A stretch of 64,000 nt of DNA from Bacillota bacterium (lineage in GTDB: Bacteria; Bacillota; Limnochordia; Darwinibacteriales; Darwinibacteriaceae), in the NCBI GenBank assembly GCA_012518325.1, contig JAAYSR010000234.1:6493-70492 (forward strand). Reading direction: 5' to 3'. Under the pieces are notes generated by a model. The model had not been told where the DNA came from, ran no database searches, and worked only from the letters and a program-made list of their open reading frames with translations. The translations under genes were made by a program, and so were the position numbers. This document shows positions 55,116-63,610 of the stretch, piece by piece (positions within the stretch are counted from its first letter, which is position 1; each line of letters starts with the position of its first letter).

Positions 55116-55279
55116 AGGCAACCTCCTTTGTCTTCTATAGTTTGCCTATGCAGAAATCATCTTTCTTTATGTATTCCCCATCAGTGGAGAAAAAGACAAG
55201 GCGATCGTACACAACAAAACTGATTATCCTATACCTTTCGGGACCTTCTCTCAACTTCCTGCACTCCCCGGCAGAACTG

Positions 55280-55288
55280 TGGTACAAT
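55280..55288 (+). promoter_or_regulatory. Extended -10 element upstream of selO
   Basis: TGGTACAAT is TG-n-TACAAT, one base from the consensus -10. No good -35 is visible at 17 bases. It would give a leader of about 78 bases; the 55122-55372 gap holds nothing else I can name. Confidence 0.45.
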
Positions 55289-55372
55289 AGGACTGAATGC
55301 AGGGTGTGCTGCTGGATTGTGGACTGGAATAGCACTTCATATGTACGGCATAATAACTCCGGGAGGGACGTT

Positions 55373-56833
55373 ATGCAAAGTGATTTCGGCTTTAACTTCG
55401 ACAACTCTTACGCCCGCCTGCCTGGGATCCTGTTCTCCTTCCAGGAACCGGCCTCTATTCCTGCTCCTCAGGCAGTTGTGATCAATGATGAACTGGCCGA
55501 GTTTTTGGGACTCTCTCCCCAGGCGCTGAGGAGCGAGGCTGGAACAGCTGTCTTAGCAGGCAATGAAAATCCTCCCGGCGGGCTGCCCCTGGCCCAGGCC
55601 TATGCAGGGCACCAGTTCGGCCACTTCACGATGTTAGGTGACGGCAGGGCGATCCTCATCGGTGAACAGATTACCCCTTCCGGCCAGCGCTATGACCTTC
55701 AGCTGAAAGGCTCAGGCCGCACCCCCTATTCCCGGGGAGGCGACGGGAAAGCAGCCTTAGGGCCCATGCTGAGGGAGTACATCATCAGTGAAGCCATGCA
55801 CTCCCTGAAAATTCCCACAACGAGAAGCCTGGCTGTGGTTACTACCGGAGAACAGGTGCAGCGGGAGAGGCTTCTGCCGGGTGCGGTGCTCACCAGGGTG
55901 GCAGCGAGCCACTTGCGGGTAGGCACTTTTCAATATGCTTCAGGCCTCAGGGACGAAAAAGTTCTGAAGCAGCTTGCCGACTACGCCATAAAGCGCCATT
56001 ACCCGGACATCAGCCTGGAAGCCAATAAATACTTGGCGCTGTTCAGGGCTGCAGTCCGCGCCCAGGCATCGCTGGTGGCCGGCTGGATGCTGGTTGGCTT
56101 TGTGCACGGAGTGATGAACACAGATAACATGACCATTAGCGGCGAGACCATTGACTACGGACCCTGCGCCTTTATGGATACCTTCGATCCTGCAGTTGTT
56201 TTCAGCTCCATTGACTATCATGGACGTTATGCCTATGCCAATCAGCCCAAAATTGCAGCGTGGAATCTGGCCCGTTTTGCTGAGGCCCTCCTTCCCCTCA
56301 TCGATGATGACCAGGAAAAGGCACGCCTGCTGGCAGAAGATGAACTGAAAAACTTCCACGCCCAGTACAATAAAGACTTCCTGGACGGCATGCGCCGCAA
56401 GCTTGGTCTGAAGGGCGCCCAAGAAGAAGATGCGGAGCTCGTTGGGGATCTATTGCAGCTGATGTATGAGCACAGAGCAGATTACACAAACACTTTTCTG
56501 GACTTGACTTTCGGCCGATTCGACGAAGGCAGCCTCTACCGGTCAGAAGCATTTGCATCGTGGAAACTACGCTGGCAGAAGCGCCTAAGCGGCAACGCTG
56601 AACCCTGGGAGGAAACGCAAAAACGGATGAAGCAAAGCAATCCTGCGGTGATTCCCCGCAATCACCGGGTAGAAGAAGCCCTCAGGCCGGCGGTGCAGGC
56701 CGGCGACTACCGACCTTTGCACAAACTGCTGCAAATCTTGGCGGATCCTTTCTCCCACAGCCCAGAACAGGCAGAGTACGCAGCTCCACCCGACCCGGAG
56801 GCACCTCCTTATCGGACATTCTGCGGGACTTAG
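55373..56833 (+). CDS. selO: Protein adenylyltransferase SelO (YdiU family)
   Basis: A pseudokinase-fold enzyme that transfers AMP from ATP to protein Ser, Thr or Tyr residues, linked to redox stress. The 486-residue protein has the N-terminal FDNSYARLP, AGHQFGHFTMLGDGRA, the inverted nucleotide site LQLKGSGRTPYSRGGDGKA, REYIISEAMHSLKIPTTRSL, and the metal and catalytic residues in HGVMNTDNM and DYGPCAFMD. The C-terminal selenocysteine or cysteine of some members appears as FCGT (C four from the end region). I chose ATG 55373 with GGGAGGG upstream; the open frame upstream to 55100 is not coding. Single gene, divergent from the helicase. Confidence 0.94.
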   Translation: MQSDFGFNFDNSYARLPGILFSFQEPASIPAPQAVVINDELAEFLGLSPQALRSEAGTAVLAGNENPPGGLPLAQAYAGHQFGHFTMLGDGRAILIGEQITPSGQRYDLQLKGSGRTPYSRGGDGKAALGPMLREYIISEAMHSLKIPTTRSLAVVTTGEQVQRERLLPGAVLTRVAASHLRVGTFQYASGLRDEKVLKQLADYAIKRHYPDISLEANKYLALFRAAVRAQASLVAGWMLVGFVHGVMNTDNMTISGETIDYGPCAFMDTFDPAVVFSSIDYHGRYAYANQPKIAAWNLARFAEALLPLIDDDQEKARLLAEDELKNFHAQYNKDFLDGMRRKLGLKGAQEEDAELVGDLLQLMYEHRADYTNTFLDLTFGRFDEGSLYRSEAFASWKLRWQKRLSGNAEPWEETQKRMKQSNPAVIPRNHRVEEALRPAVQAGDYRPLHKLLQILADPFSHSPEQAEYAAPPDPEAPPYRTFCGT

Positions 56834-56853
56834 TCAAAGTGGGCAATTCGTCA

Positions 56854-56882
56854 TAGACATCGCTAAACATAAGGTGTATACT
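56854..56882 (+). promoter_or_regulatory. Sigma-A-type promoter for the NFU gene
   Basis: -35 TAGACA (56854-56859), 17-base spacer, -10 TATACT (56877-56882), each one base from consensus. Start codon 36 bases downstream. Confidence 0.7.
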
Positions 56883-56917
56883 TATATTTGTAGAACAAGC
56901 GCCAAGGAGGTGTCGAA

Positions 56918-57142
56918 GTGAAAGATAGAGTACAAGCGGTTTTAGATAAAATTCGTCCTGCCCTTCAGGCCGACGGCGGAGATGTTGAGTTGGTCGGAGT
57001 AAACGAAGATAACGTAGTCACCGTAAAGCTGACCGGTGCCTGTGTAGGCTGCCCCATGTCTGAGTTGACTCTTAAAGGCGGAATTGAGCGAATCCTCAAG
57101 CATGAAATCCCAGAGATTGTTTCTGTAGAATCAGCCCGATAA
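56918..57142 (+). CDS. NifU C-terminal-domain (NFU) Fe-S scaffold protein
   Basis: A 74-residue single-domain NFU protein that carries or delivers Fe-S clusters. The domain starts with IRPALQADGGDVELV and has the cluster-binding C-x-x-C in GACVGCPMS. CCAAGGAGGTG precedes the GTG start. It has its own promoter and terminator. The adjacent queG product contains two 4Fe-4S clusters, a possible client. Confidence 0.94.
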   Translation: MKDRVQAVLDKIRPALQADGGDVELVGVNEDNVVTVKLTGACVGCPMSELTLKGGIERILKHEIPEIVSVESAR

Positions 57143-57146
57143 CAGT

Positions 57147-57172
57147 AAGAGGAGCCAAGTGCTCCTCTTTTT
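57147..57172 (+). terminator. Rho-independent terminator after the NFU gene
   Basis: AAGAGGAGC (57147-57155) pairs with GCTCCTCTT (57161-57169) around a 5-base loop, ending in a run of T. It lies 30 bases before the queG start, so queG would need read-through or its own promoter. Confidence 0.8.
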
Positions 57173-57198
57173 CAATAAAGTGTGAAAGGAGCATCTCT

Positions 57199-58224
57199 GT
57201 GAACCTGCGGAAGCTGCAGCAAGCTGTTTATGAGGCGGGCTTCGATGCCTTCGCCGTCATGCCTGCCAAACGAATCGAATACATGCTTCCCATTCTCAGG
57301 GAAGCCCAGGCCGAAAACCGCTACCCCGATTTTGTCGACCCGGAGATTGAAAAACGCATCGACCCAAGAAACCTGCAAAGAAGCGCAAGAAGTATTGTCT
57401 CACTGGCCGTTTCGTATTTCACAGGCAGTCCGGGAGCTTGTCCCCCGCTGCATGGAACCGTTTCCCGCTCAGCCTGGGGTGTTGATTATCACCAGGTTCT
57501 GGGTGAGCGCATGAACAAAGTCATCGGCTTTCTCAAAGAGCACTTTGGCGCCAGCAGATGCACCAAAGCAGTTGATACCACCTTTCTAATCGACCGCGCC
57601 CTGGCCGTAGAAGCGGGACTGGGTTATCCCGGACGAAACTGTGCCGTCTATGTACCGCCCTTTGGCTCATGGGTGTTCCTGGGGGAGATTCTGGTCGATG
57701 TTGAACTGCCCCCCACCAAAACCAAGCAGCAGGATAACTGGGCTTGCCCGCAGGGCTGTGCTCTGTGCGTACAGGCCTGCCCCACAGGGGCGCTCTTTGC
57801 TCCAGGGAAAATTCAGCCCAAGCGCTGCATCTCCTACTTAACCCAAATGTCGGGGCCCATCCCCCTTGAGCTGCGGGACAAAATCGGCGGGAAGCTCTGG
57901 GGCTGTGATATCTGCCAGCAGGTGTGCCCTGTCAACCAGACAGCGCAGCCTAGCCGGCACAGGGAGTTTAGTCCCCTGGTTGGTCCCCACATCGAGTTGC
58001 TCCCCCTGCTGGATCTGACAAAACAGGAGTTTACTGAGCAGTTCGGCCGAACTAGCATGGCCTGGCGGGGCAAGAATGTACTGGCCCGCAACGCCTGCAT
58101 CATCCTGGGCAACCAGGGCAGAGCCGAGGCTCTGCCTCTTTTAGAAAAAACAGCCCGGGAACATCCTAGCGCGATAGTCAAGGATGCCGCGGGCTGGGCT
58201 GCCAATAAGCTGAGCGGAAACTAG
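57199..58224 (+). CDS. queG: Epoxyqueuosine reductase QueG
   Basis: Final step of queuosine synthesis in tRNA: reduces epoxyqueuosine using cobalamin and Fe-S clusters. The 341-residue protein has the N-terminal cobalamin-binding fold (SIVSLAVSYF, RSAWGVDYHQVL), catalytic D in AVDTTFLIDRALA, and two 4Fe-4S motifs, CPQGCALCVQACPTGAL and CDICQQVCPVN, then HEAT-like C-terminal helices (GKNVLARNACIILGNQG). The first cluster motif has an extra cysteine before it. AAAGGAGC precedes the GTG. Its stop codon overlaps that of the next, opposite gene by 4 bases. Confidence 0.93.
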   Translation: MNLRKLQQAVYEAGFDAFAVMPAKRIEYMLPILREAQAENRYPDFVDPEIEKRIDPRNLQRSARSIVSLAVSYFTGSPGACPPLHGTVSRSAWGVDYHQVLGERMNKVIGFLKEHFGASRCTKAVDTTFLIDRALAVEAGLGYPGRNCAVYVPPFGSWVFLGEILVDVELPPTKTKQQDNWACPQGCALCVQACPTGALFAPGKIQPKRCISYLTQMSGPIPLELRDKIGGKLWGCDICQQVCPVNQTAQPSRHREFSPLVGPHIELLPLLDLTKQEFTEQFGRTSMAWRGKNVLARNACIILGNQGRAEALPLLEKTAREHPSAIVKDAAGWAANKLSGN

Positions 58225-59558
58225 TTTATGCTTTGCCGCGCCCTTTCCAGGGCACGCTTTAGATGTTCCCTGTAAGGGCCATGATGCTCTGTAGATTCAA
58301 GGGCCTGCTCCAGGAAGGTTACTGCTTCTTCACCGCCATAACGGCCGATTGAGACTGCCATTTGGGCCTTTTCCTCGTTCTCCTCGGGATAATGTTCGAA
58401 CATTTCCCTTAGCAAACTCCATCTGCGCTTAGTCGGAGGCCCGTGGGAGAGAAAGAGGGCCAGATAAGGCAACAAAGGGGAATCGCGGTTTGCCCGCACA
58501 AAACGCCGAATGGCCGGCAACTCCTTGCCGCCAAAAGACTTAAGCAGACTCCAGCATTCGAAATACAGGGGATCATCCGGGTCAAGATCAACCAGGATTT
58601 GCAGAATCAAATCACTCACTTCAACAAGTGACCACCTGTGGCAGTACACGAGCAGCCTGATCAGAAAACTTGGGTTAATGTCCGGGTTCACCACCCGAGC
58701 CCCTAGAATCTTCAGAATCAGATCCACAACCTGCTCATCCGGCTCCGCATCAATGTGTTCAAAGCCGGAAAAAAGGCTTTCGAAGAAATAGTCGTACTTA
58801 TCCCTGTCCAGCACCGTATTGAAATCTGTGTAGCCGGACCCGCCCTGGCGGAAGTTGCGGAAAACGCCCAGGTCTGACACTATGTTCCCTTTCACTATTG
58901 TGCGTTTTTGCCGCTCAGTGGCAATGTCCTCAAGGGGAAAGTTGAAGTAGGGTGTGACCTTGAAATTGTTCATCAAGGTCTGCAGCCCCTGGATCACCAC
59001 CTGAACGCGGGGGTGGCTGATTTTCAGCCAAATAGGCCGCAAGGGTGCTCCCCGCAGCATCCTAGCTCCTGCACGGCCCAGGATCAGGTTGAGATTTTGC
59101 TCAAGATGATTGTCCCTTTTCTGCAGGAGCTGATGCGCTTCCTCCAATATCTGATCCAGATCAGCTTCATCAGTGTCGGCCTGAGAGCTGTAGCACTGCA
59201 TCATCTGCCCATAGGCCTGCATCCGCAAACGTGTCTGCAACCCTGCTCCCTGCAGAAAATTGTCCACCACATACTGAACATCCAGGGGAAACTGGAATTT
59301 ATTCAAATCAGTAAACAGTCCGTCTACTAAACTCTGCAACTCTGCGTAGGCTTCCTGTAGCTCCGCCTCTCCTTTGAGGGCGGCACCCAGCATCACCACA
59401 ACTGCCAGCAACTCCAGGGACGCGCTGAAAGCAGCCAGCATCAAGTCCCGCTCGTAGAAAAACATGCTTTCCTTGATCTCGAGGCAGGCCGCGACAAACC
59501 CATCTATTGTAGTAATCTCTTTGACTTCTTCCATGAGTTCTTGATAATCTCTCAGCAA
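58221..59558 (-). CDS. Hypothetical helical-repeat protein
   Basis: A 445-residue, mainly alpha-helical protein with no signal peptide or clear membrane span, though residues 45-60 (LELLAVVVMLGAAL) are hydrophobic. The C-terminal third has HEAT/PBS-like helix pairs (NEEKAQMAVSIGRYGGEEAVTFLEQALEST and EHLKRALERAR). The middle has FKVTPYFNFPLEDIATERQKRTIVKGN and FNTVLDRDKYDYFFESLFSGFEHI. I do not recognise a family. The likely start is TTG 59558 after GGTGGG. It follows rnhA by 15 bases. Confidence 0.65.
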   Translation of the reverse strand: MLRDYQELMEEVKEITTIDGFVAACLEIKESMFFYERDLMLAAFSASLELLAVVVMLGAALKGEAELQEAYAELQSLVDGLFTDLNKFQFPLDVQYVVDNFLQGAGLQTRLRMQAYGQMMQCYSSQADTDEADLDQILEEAHQLLQKRDNHLEQNLNLILGRAGARMLRGAPLRPIWLKISHPRVQVVIQGLQTLMNNFKVTPYFNFPLEDIATERQKRTIVKGNIVSDLGVFRNFRQGGSGYTDFNTVLDRDKYDYFFESLFSGFEHIDAEPDEQVVDLILKILGARVVNPDINPSFLIRLLVYCHRWSLVEVSDLILQILVDLDPDDPLYFECWSLLKSFGGKELPAIRRFVRANRDSPLLPYLALFLSHGPPTKRRWSLLREMFEHYPEENEEKAQMAVSIGRYGGEEAVTFLEQALESTEHHGPYREHLKRALERARQSIN

Positions 59559-59573
59559 ATGAGCATCCCACCT

Positions 59574-60014
59574 CTATCCCTTGGTTTCAATAGCCCCGCG
59601 GGCCAGCGCATCGCAGCGATTGTTAAACTTATTATCACTATGGCCCTTGACTTTAATCCACTCAATATCGTGAGTCTCACTCAAAGCAATCAGCCTGCGC
59701 CACAGATCAGCGTTGCTGACCGGCTCCTTTTTTGCGTTGAGCCAGCCGTTTCTTTGCCAGTTTTCAATCCAGCCCTGGTTGAAGGCGTTGACCAAGTAAG
59801 CGCTGTCCGAATAGAGTTTCACTTTGCAGGGCCTCTTTAGGCTGCCCAGCGCTTCAATGGCCGCCAGGAGCTCCATACGCTGATTGGTAGTTGCCTCGCT
59901 GAATCCGGACATTTCCTTTTCATGACTGCCATAGCGCAAAATTGCTCCCCAGCCCCCCGGTCCAGGATTGCCGCTGCATGCCCCGTCTGTGTAAATTGTC
60001 ACTTCTGGCTTCAT
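59574..60014 (-). CDS. rnhA: Ribonuclease HI
   Basis: Degrades RNA in RNA-DNA hybrids. The 146-residue protein has all four catalytic acids: D in YTDGACSGNPGPGGWG, E in MELLAAIEAL, D in LYSDSAYLVNAF and D in NNRCDALAR, plus the substrate-handle segment WQRNGWLNAKKEPVSN, which makes it the E. coli-like type HI. No N-terminal hybrid-binding domain. Confidence 0.96.
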   Translation of the reverse strand: MKPEVTIYTDGACSGNPGPGGWGAILRYGSHEKEMSGFSEATTNQRMELLAAIEALGSLKRPCKVKLYSDSAYLVNAFNQGWIENWQRNGWLNAKKEPVSNADLWRRLIALSETHDIEWIKVKGHSDNKFNNRCDALARGAIETKG

Positions 60015-60056
60015 ATCTTCACCTGCCTTTGGGCATACCCTCTTCAGCCCCTTTAT

Positions 60057-60085
60057 TTGGCACGTTCGGGAGAAAATGATACAAT
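60057..60085 (+). promoter_or_regulatory. Sigma-A-type promoter of the RING-finger fusion gene
   Basis: -35 TTGGCA (60057-60062), 17-base spacer, -10 TACAAT (60080-60085) preceded by TGA, an extended -10. The start codon is 47 bases further on. Confidence 0.72.
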
Positions 60086-60132
60086 ATTAATCATATCATA
60101 CTATACATTTGTTTGTATTTGGAGAGAGAATA

Positions 60133-60900
60133 ATGAAGGAGAATCTTGAAAAAATAACGCAAGGCACAGAACACGTTGGACAATCTTGTATTTTCTGCCA
60201 ACAGCAGTTCAGGGACACAGACGAAGTCGTAGCTTGTCCCCGCTGCCGCAGCGCCCATCATGTCCAGTGCTGGAAAGAAAAGGGGGGCTGCGGCAAGACA
60301 GGGTGTCCCCAGACAGCTCAGGCCGTCAGGGGCGAACGTCCTGCAGGGGACGGCCCCCCTCCTCCTGTTTCCAAGACAGCGGTCATTCTAGGCGCTGCAG
60401 CTGTACTTGCCGTGATTCTTGCAGTCATTTTCTGGCCCAAACCCCCTGACCCAGCCATGGGCCGCACCAAGATCACAGTCATGGGAGAGGCCTACTTTGA
60501 ACTCAACGAAGTCATGTCCGGCCTGGCAGAAAGCTATAATGCAGCAAGTGAAGACACTTACATTGACCTGCAGCTGCTTCCCCCAGGGGCTATGGATACA
60601 AAGCTGATCGTTCTCATCGCTGCCAATGAGGCGCCTGATGTAATCGCTGTCGATGATGATCGCTTCGCTTACTTTCTGGAAAATGACGTATTGCTCCCGT
60701 TGGGGGAAGCTGAGGACGGAGCTCCGATTTACGGCATCCAGCATCCTGCCCAGTTAACCAAGTTGGTGATCTGGGGAGCTACAGAGCATCCGGAGCAGGC
60801 GTTAGAAGTATTGCACTATTTCGCAGAGCATATTCCCCCCGCGGACCTCGACCTGCTCAGGGAGTTAGAGAATCAGCCCTGGCCCTTTGACATTGAGTAG
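60133..60900 (+). CDS. Prokaryotic RING-finger / membrane / binding-protein-like fusion
   Basis: A 255-residue protein with three parts. Residues 19-58 form a zinc-binding cross-brace: C19, C22, C35, C38, H43, C46, C53 and C58, matching the prokaryotic RING finger type (CPRC-x4-H-x2-CW-x6-C-x4-C). After a P-rich linker, one membrane helix (about 83-101) follows. The outer part (about 112-255) reads like the first lobe of a family-1 extracellular solute-binding protein (ELNEVMSGLAESYNAASED, LIVLIAANEAPDVIAVDDD, FAYFLENDVLLPL), but is far too short to be a full one. ATG 60133 has GGAGAGAG upstream. Function unknown; sensing or a membrane quality-control role is speculation. Confidence 0.78.
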   Translation: MKENLEKITQGTEHVGQSCIFCQQQFRDTDEVVACPRCRSAHHVQCWKEKGGCGKTGCPQTAQAVRGERPAGDGPPPPVSKTAVILGAAAVLAVILAVIFWPKPPDPAMGRTKITVMGEAYFELNEVMSGLAESYNAASEDTYIDLQLLPPGAMDTKLIVLIAANEAPDVIAVDDDRFAYFLENDVLLPLGEAEDGAPIYGIQHPAQLTKLVIWGATEHPEQALEVLHYFAEHIPPADLDLLRELENQPWPFDIE

Positions 60901-60906
60901 GATCTA

Positions 60907-60940
60907 AAAGGAGCCTTGTTTCAAGCAGCAAGGCTCCTTT
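60907..60940. terminator. Terminator hairpin between the RING-fusion gene and lemA
   Basis: A perfect 12-bp stem AAAGGAGCCTTG (60907-60918) / CAAGGCTCCTTT (60929-60940). The T tract is short on both strands (TTT, or TTTT on the minus strand), but the place between convergent genes supports it. Confidence 0.72.
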
Positions 60941-60964
60941 CCGTATCAATCTGCGATTAAGCCG

Positions 60965-61528
60965 CTAAAACTCAACCTGCGGAACTTCCCTGGCGCCGGG
61001 CGCCACCTCGAAGAAAGGCTTAGGCTCAAACCCCATCAGGCTGGCGATCAGCCTAGTCGGGAACTGCCTGATTGTTGTGTTCCAGGTCTGCACTGACTGG
61101 TTAAAGCGCATGCGTTCTGTGGCAATCCGGTTTTCCGTGCCGGCCAGCTCATCCTGGAGCCGGATAAAGCTTGCATCTGCCTTGAGCTCAGGATAAGCTT
61201 CGCTGATGGCCAAGAGTCTCCCCAGGGCTGAATCTAATCCCTGGTTGGCCTCCATCTGTGCCTCAGGGGTTCTGGCTCCTAACAGTCTGGAACGGGCGTC
61301 AGCCACATCGGCAAACACTTGCTCTTCATGGCTTGCATAGCCTCTTACTGTGTTAACCAGATTCGGTATCAAATCTGCCCTTCTTTGCAGCTGGTTTTCC
61401 ACTTGGGCCCAACTGCCTTCCACGGTTTGCTCCAGTGCTACCAATTGGTTGTAGCGCTTGACTACACTGCTGCCTAAAAGTAAGACGATTACTGCAACAA
61501 CAATTAGAACTACTGTGCCTTTTTTCAT
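60965..61528 (-). CDS. LemA-family protein
   Basis: A 187-residue protein with one N-terminal membrane helix (about 5-20, VVLIVVAVIVLLLGSSV) and the conserved LemA helical domain: YNQLVALEQTVEGSWAQVENQLQRRADLIPNLVNTVRGYA, then LLAISEAYPELKADASF, ENRIATERMRFNQSVQTWNTTIRQFPTRLIA. Found in most bacteria with TPM-domain proteins; molecular function is unclear. It follows the TPM gene, as usual. Confidence 0.94.
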   Translation of the reverse strand: MKKGTVVLIVVAVIVLLLGSSVVKRYNQLVALEQTVEGSWAQVENQLQRRADLIPNLVNTVRGYASHEEQVFADVADARSRLLGARTPEAQMEANQGLDSALGRLLAISEAYPELKADASFIRLQDELAGTENRIATERMRFNQSVQTWNTTIRQFPTRLIASLMGFEPKPFFEVAPGAREVPQVEF

Positions 61529-61549
61529 TCCTTCACGCTCCTTTTCAGT

Positions 61550-62317
61550 CTAAAACCGTCGGCCCGCGCCCCCGCCTCCGCTGCGTCCTCCGCCAAATCC
61601 CCCGGAAGGCCGTGAACCGCCGCCAAAACCACCGCCAAAGCCTCCGCCTCGAGGCATGCGGGTGATGATTACAGGGCCGCGCCTTGATCCTCCGCCGCCA
61701 ACCCCGCCGGTGCCGCCGGGTGGGTAACGCCTGCCTCTACGCATCAGGACAACAATCAGGATAAAGATTGCAAAAGATAGCAGCCAGCCGGAATTCGGGC
61801 TCTTTTCCTCCGCAATTTCATATTTCTCACCGGCCAGGATGTTTGCATAGGCCACAGCCATGGCTGCCAGCCCGGGTCCATAGTCGCGCTTGCGAAAATG
61901 GGGCATTCCTTCCTGGTCGATCACTGCACCAATCAGTCCGTCCGGCAAAACGCCCTCCAGACCGTAGCCAGGTTCAACCTCGATGGCGCCTTCAGCCACA
62001 GCCAACAGCATTAAGAGCCCGCTGTCCTCCGGTCCGCCAACCCCCCATTCGTTAAACAGGGCAGTTGTGTACTCCTTCGGCTCCATTGGAGCAGTGGTTG
62101 AGACTGTAACCACAACCAGGCCGATACCCTGCTCTTTCCACAGTCTTTCCCCCAGCAGCTGCATTTCAGCTTTGCTGCGCTGATCTAAAACATTGGCAAA
62201 GTCATTGACAAAACCCTGATGGGCGGGGAAAGCTGCGCTGACCAGGCCGGTAAAGACAAAAAGCGCTGCAAGAAAAATACTAAATTGAATAAACCTGCGA
62301 TTTAGCTGCGAAAACAT
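61550..62317 (-). CDS. TPM-domain protein (YgcG/DUF477-like)
   Basis: A 255-residue membrane protein: signal or anchor helix (about 10-28), TPM domain (about 35-165: FVNDFANVLDQRSKAEMQLLGERLWKEQGIGLVVVTV, DSGLLMLLAVAEGAIEVEPGYGLEG), a membrane helix (about 180-198) and a low-complexity tail of Gly, Arg and Ser (from about 207). The Gly-rich tail is normal for the family. I chose ATG 62317 with GAGGTG upstream; GTG 62326 overlaps the flavin reductase stop. Paired with lemA. Confidence 0.92.
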   Translation of the reverse strand: MFSQLNRRFIQFSIFLAALFVFTGLVSAAFPAHQGFVNDFANVLDQRSKAEMQLLGERLWKEQGIGLVVVTVSTTAPMEPKEYTTALFNEWGVGGPEDSGLLMLLAVAEGAIEVEPGYGLEGVLPDGLIGAVIDQEGMPHFRKRDYGPGLAAMAVAYANILAGEKYEIAEEKSPNSGWLLSFAIFILIVVLMRRGRRYPPGGTGGVGGGGSRRGPVIITRMPRGGGFGGGFGGGSRPSGGFGGGRSGGGGAGRRF

Positions 62318-62322
62318 TCTGT

Positions 62323-62880
62323 TCACCTCATTCGCCGGAGCGATTGGCCGTGGCGCCCTAGAAGCTCGCCAAGGCCATAATAATTACCGAAACCATAGAC
62401 CAGAGGATCGGCTGCATTCAGGTCAAAACGGCCGTCTGCAGCAAACTCTTCGCTATAGTGCACCCAGACCACTTCGCCCAAAAACAAGTCATGACTCCCC
62501 AAGGGTATCACTTGAGTCAGGCGGCATTCGATATTGACAGGGCACTCCGCAATCAGGGGGGCCCGCATCAGATTGCCGGGCACTGCTGTAAATCCGCACT
62601 CCTTGAACTTATCATACTCCCTGCCGCTAATCGTGCCGCAAATGTCAACCAGTTCCAGCTGACTTGCTTTGGGCATGTTTACTACAAACCCGCCTGATTC
62701 CCTTATTATATCATAGGAATGGCGCGTCGGCCGAATTCCCAGACTGATAATTGCCGGCTCAGAGCAGGCGATCCCGGCCCAGGCCAGGGTGATAATGTTG
62801 GCGGGACCCGTGCTTTGACAGCTCACCAGGACAGGCGGTACAGGATAGAGCCAAGTGCCAGGCGGCCTGGTAATCTTCAT
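62323..62880 (-). CDS. Flavin reductase-like (FMN-binding split-barrel) protein
   Basis: A 185-residue flavoprotein of the flavin-reductase-like family: PVPPVLVSCQ, NIITLAWAGIACSEPAIISLGIRPTRHSYDIIRESGGFVVNMP, and the HDLFLGEVV strand near residue 130. Such proteins bind FMN and act as reductases in many settings; the substrate is unknown. I chose ATG 62880 with GGGGAGTG upstream; GTG 62892 overlaps the yigZ stop. It precedes the TPM gene. Confidence 0.88.
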   Translation of the reverse strand: MKITRPPGTWLYPVPPVLVSCQSTGPANIITLAWAGIACSEPAIISLGIRPTRHSYDIIRESGGFVVNMPKASQLELVDICGTISGREYDKFKECGFTAVPGNLMRAPLIAECPVNIECRLTQVIPLGSHDLFLGEVVWVHYSEEFAADGRFDLNAADPLVYGFGNYYGLGELLGRHGQSLRRMR

Positions 62881-62888
62881 GGTCACAG

Positions 62889-63527
62889 TCACTCCCCATC
62901 TGGAATCGCATGATAGACTTCTTTTCCTTCGGCCCAGCTGAAATCATTGGCCGTAAACTCCTGAACATTTTGGCGGAGGGCCTCGACTTCTTCCGGGAAG
63001 CCTAGGATATGAAAGGTCACCTGTTCTAAATATTCGATGTCAGCAATCATGATACCTTGCGTCATCAGCTCATTTTGGATCTTGCCTGAATGATTGTAAT
63101 CGACAGTGATGGCGATTTTCCGCGCAGGGACCATGCGAACGATGCCTGCTTCCCGCAAAGCTTCCCGCACTGCTCCGCCGTAGGCGCGAACCAAGCCGCC
63201 CCGTCCCAGGAGGGTGCCGCCAAAATAACGGGTGACTACAGCAGCACAGTTGACCACCTGGTGGTTCTTCAGAACTTCAAGCATGGGAAGGCCTGCGGTA
63301 CCGCTAGGTTCGTTATCATCACTATATTTCTGAATTTCCTGATTGATACCAATGATATAGGCAGGCACGTTGTGGGTGGCATTCCAGTGTTCTTTCCGGA
63401 CCCCTTCAATAAAGGCTTCCGCCTCCTCCTGGGTCTGAACAGGCTTAATCCGTGCTATGAACTTGGACTTTTTCTCAATCAGCGTAATCTCCGCTTCCTT
63501 AGCAACCGTCTTGTACTCAACAAGCAT
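62889..63527 (-). CDS. YigZ/IMPACT-family protein
   Basis: A 212-residue protein with the N-terminal UPF0029/Impact domain (KKSKFIARIKPVQTQEEAEAFIEGVRKEHWNATHNVPAYIIG, then YSDDNEPSGTAGLPMLEVL and VVTRYFGGTLLGRGGLVRAYGGAV) and a C-terminal DUF1949 ferredoxin-like domain. Relatives affect translation control and ribosome stress in eukaryotes; the bacterial role is not settled. GAGGTGG precedes the ATG. Divergent from tex. Confidence 0.92.
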   Translation of the reverse strand: MLVEYKTVAKEAEITLIEKKSKFIARIKPVQTQEEAEAFIEGVRKEHWNATHNVPAYIIGINQEIQKYSDDNEPSGTAGLPMLEVLKNHQVVNCAAVVTRYFGGTLLGRGGLVRAYGGAVREALREAGIVRMVPARKIAITVDYNHSGKIQNELMTQGIMIADIEYLEQVTFHILGFPEEVEALRQNVQEFTANDFSWAEGKEVYHAIPDGE

Positions 63528-63559
63528 TCTACCACCTCGAGATAGTGTTCCACATCCTT

Positions 63560-63588
63560 TTGCATCTTCCTCCCCTTTCTGCTATTCT
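63560..63588 (+). promoter_or_regulatory. Sigma-A-type promoter for tex
   Basis: -35 TTGCAT (63560-63565), 17-base spacer, -10 TATTCT (63583-63588); the tex ATG is 22 bases further, giving a short leader that includes GAGGAGG. Confidence 0.6.
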
Positions 63589-63610
63589 AATCTGGAAGAG
63601 GAGGATCAGC

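Noticed and set aside
61556..61720. Repeat-like GC-rich stretch resembling a DNA repeat
   Set aside because: It encodes the Gly/Arg-rich tail of the TPM-domain protein, a normal feature of that family.
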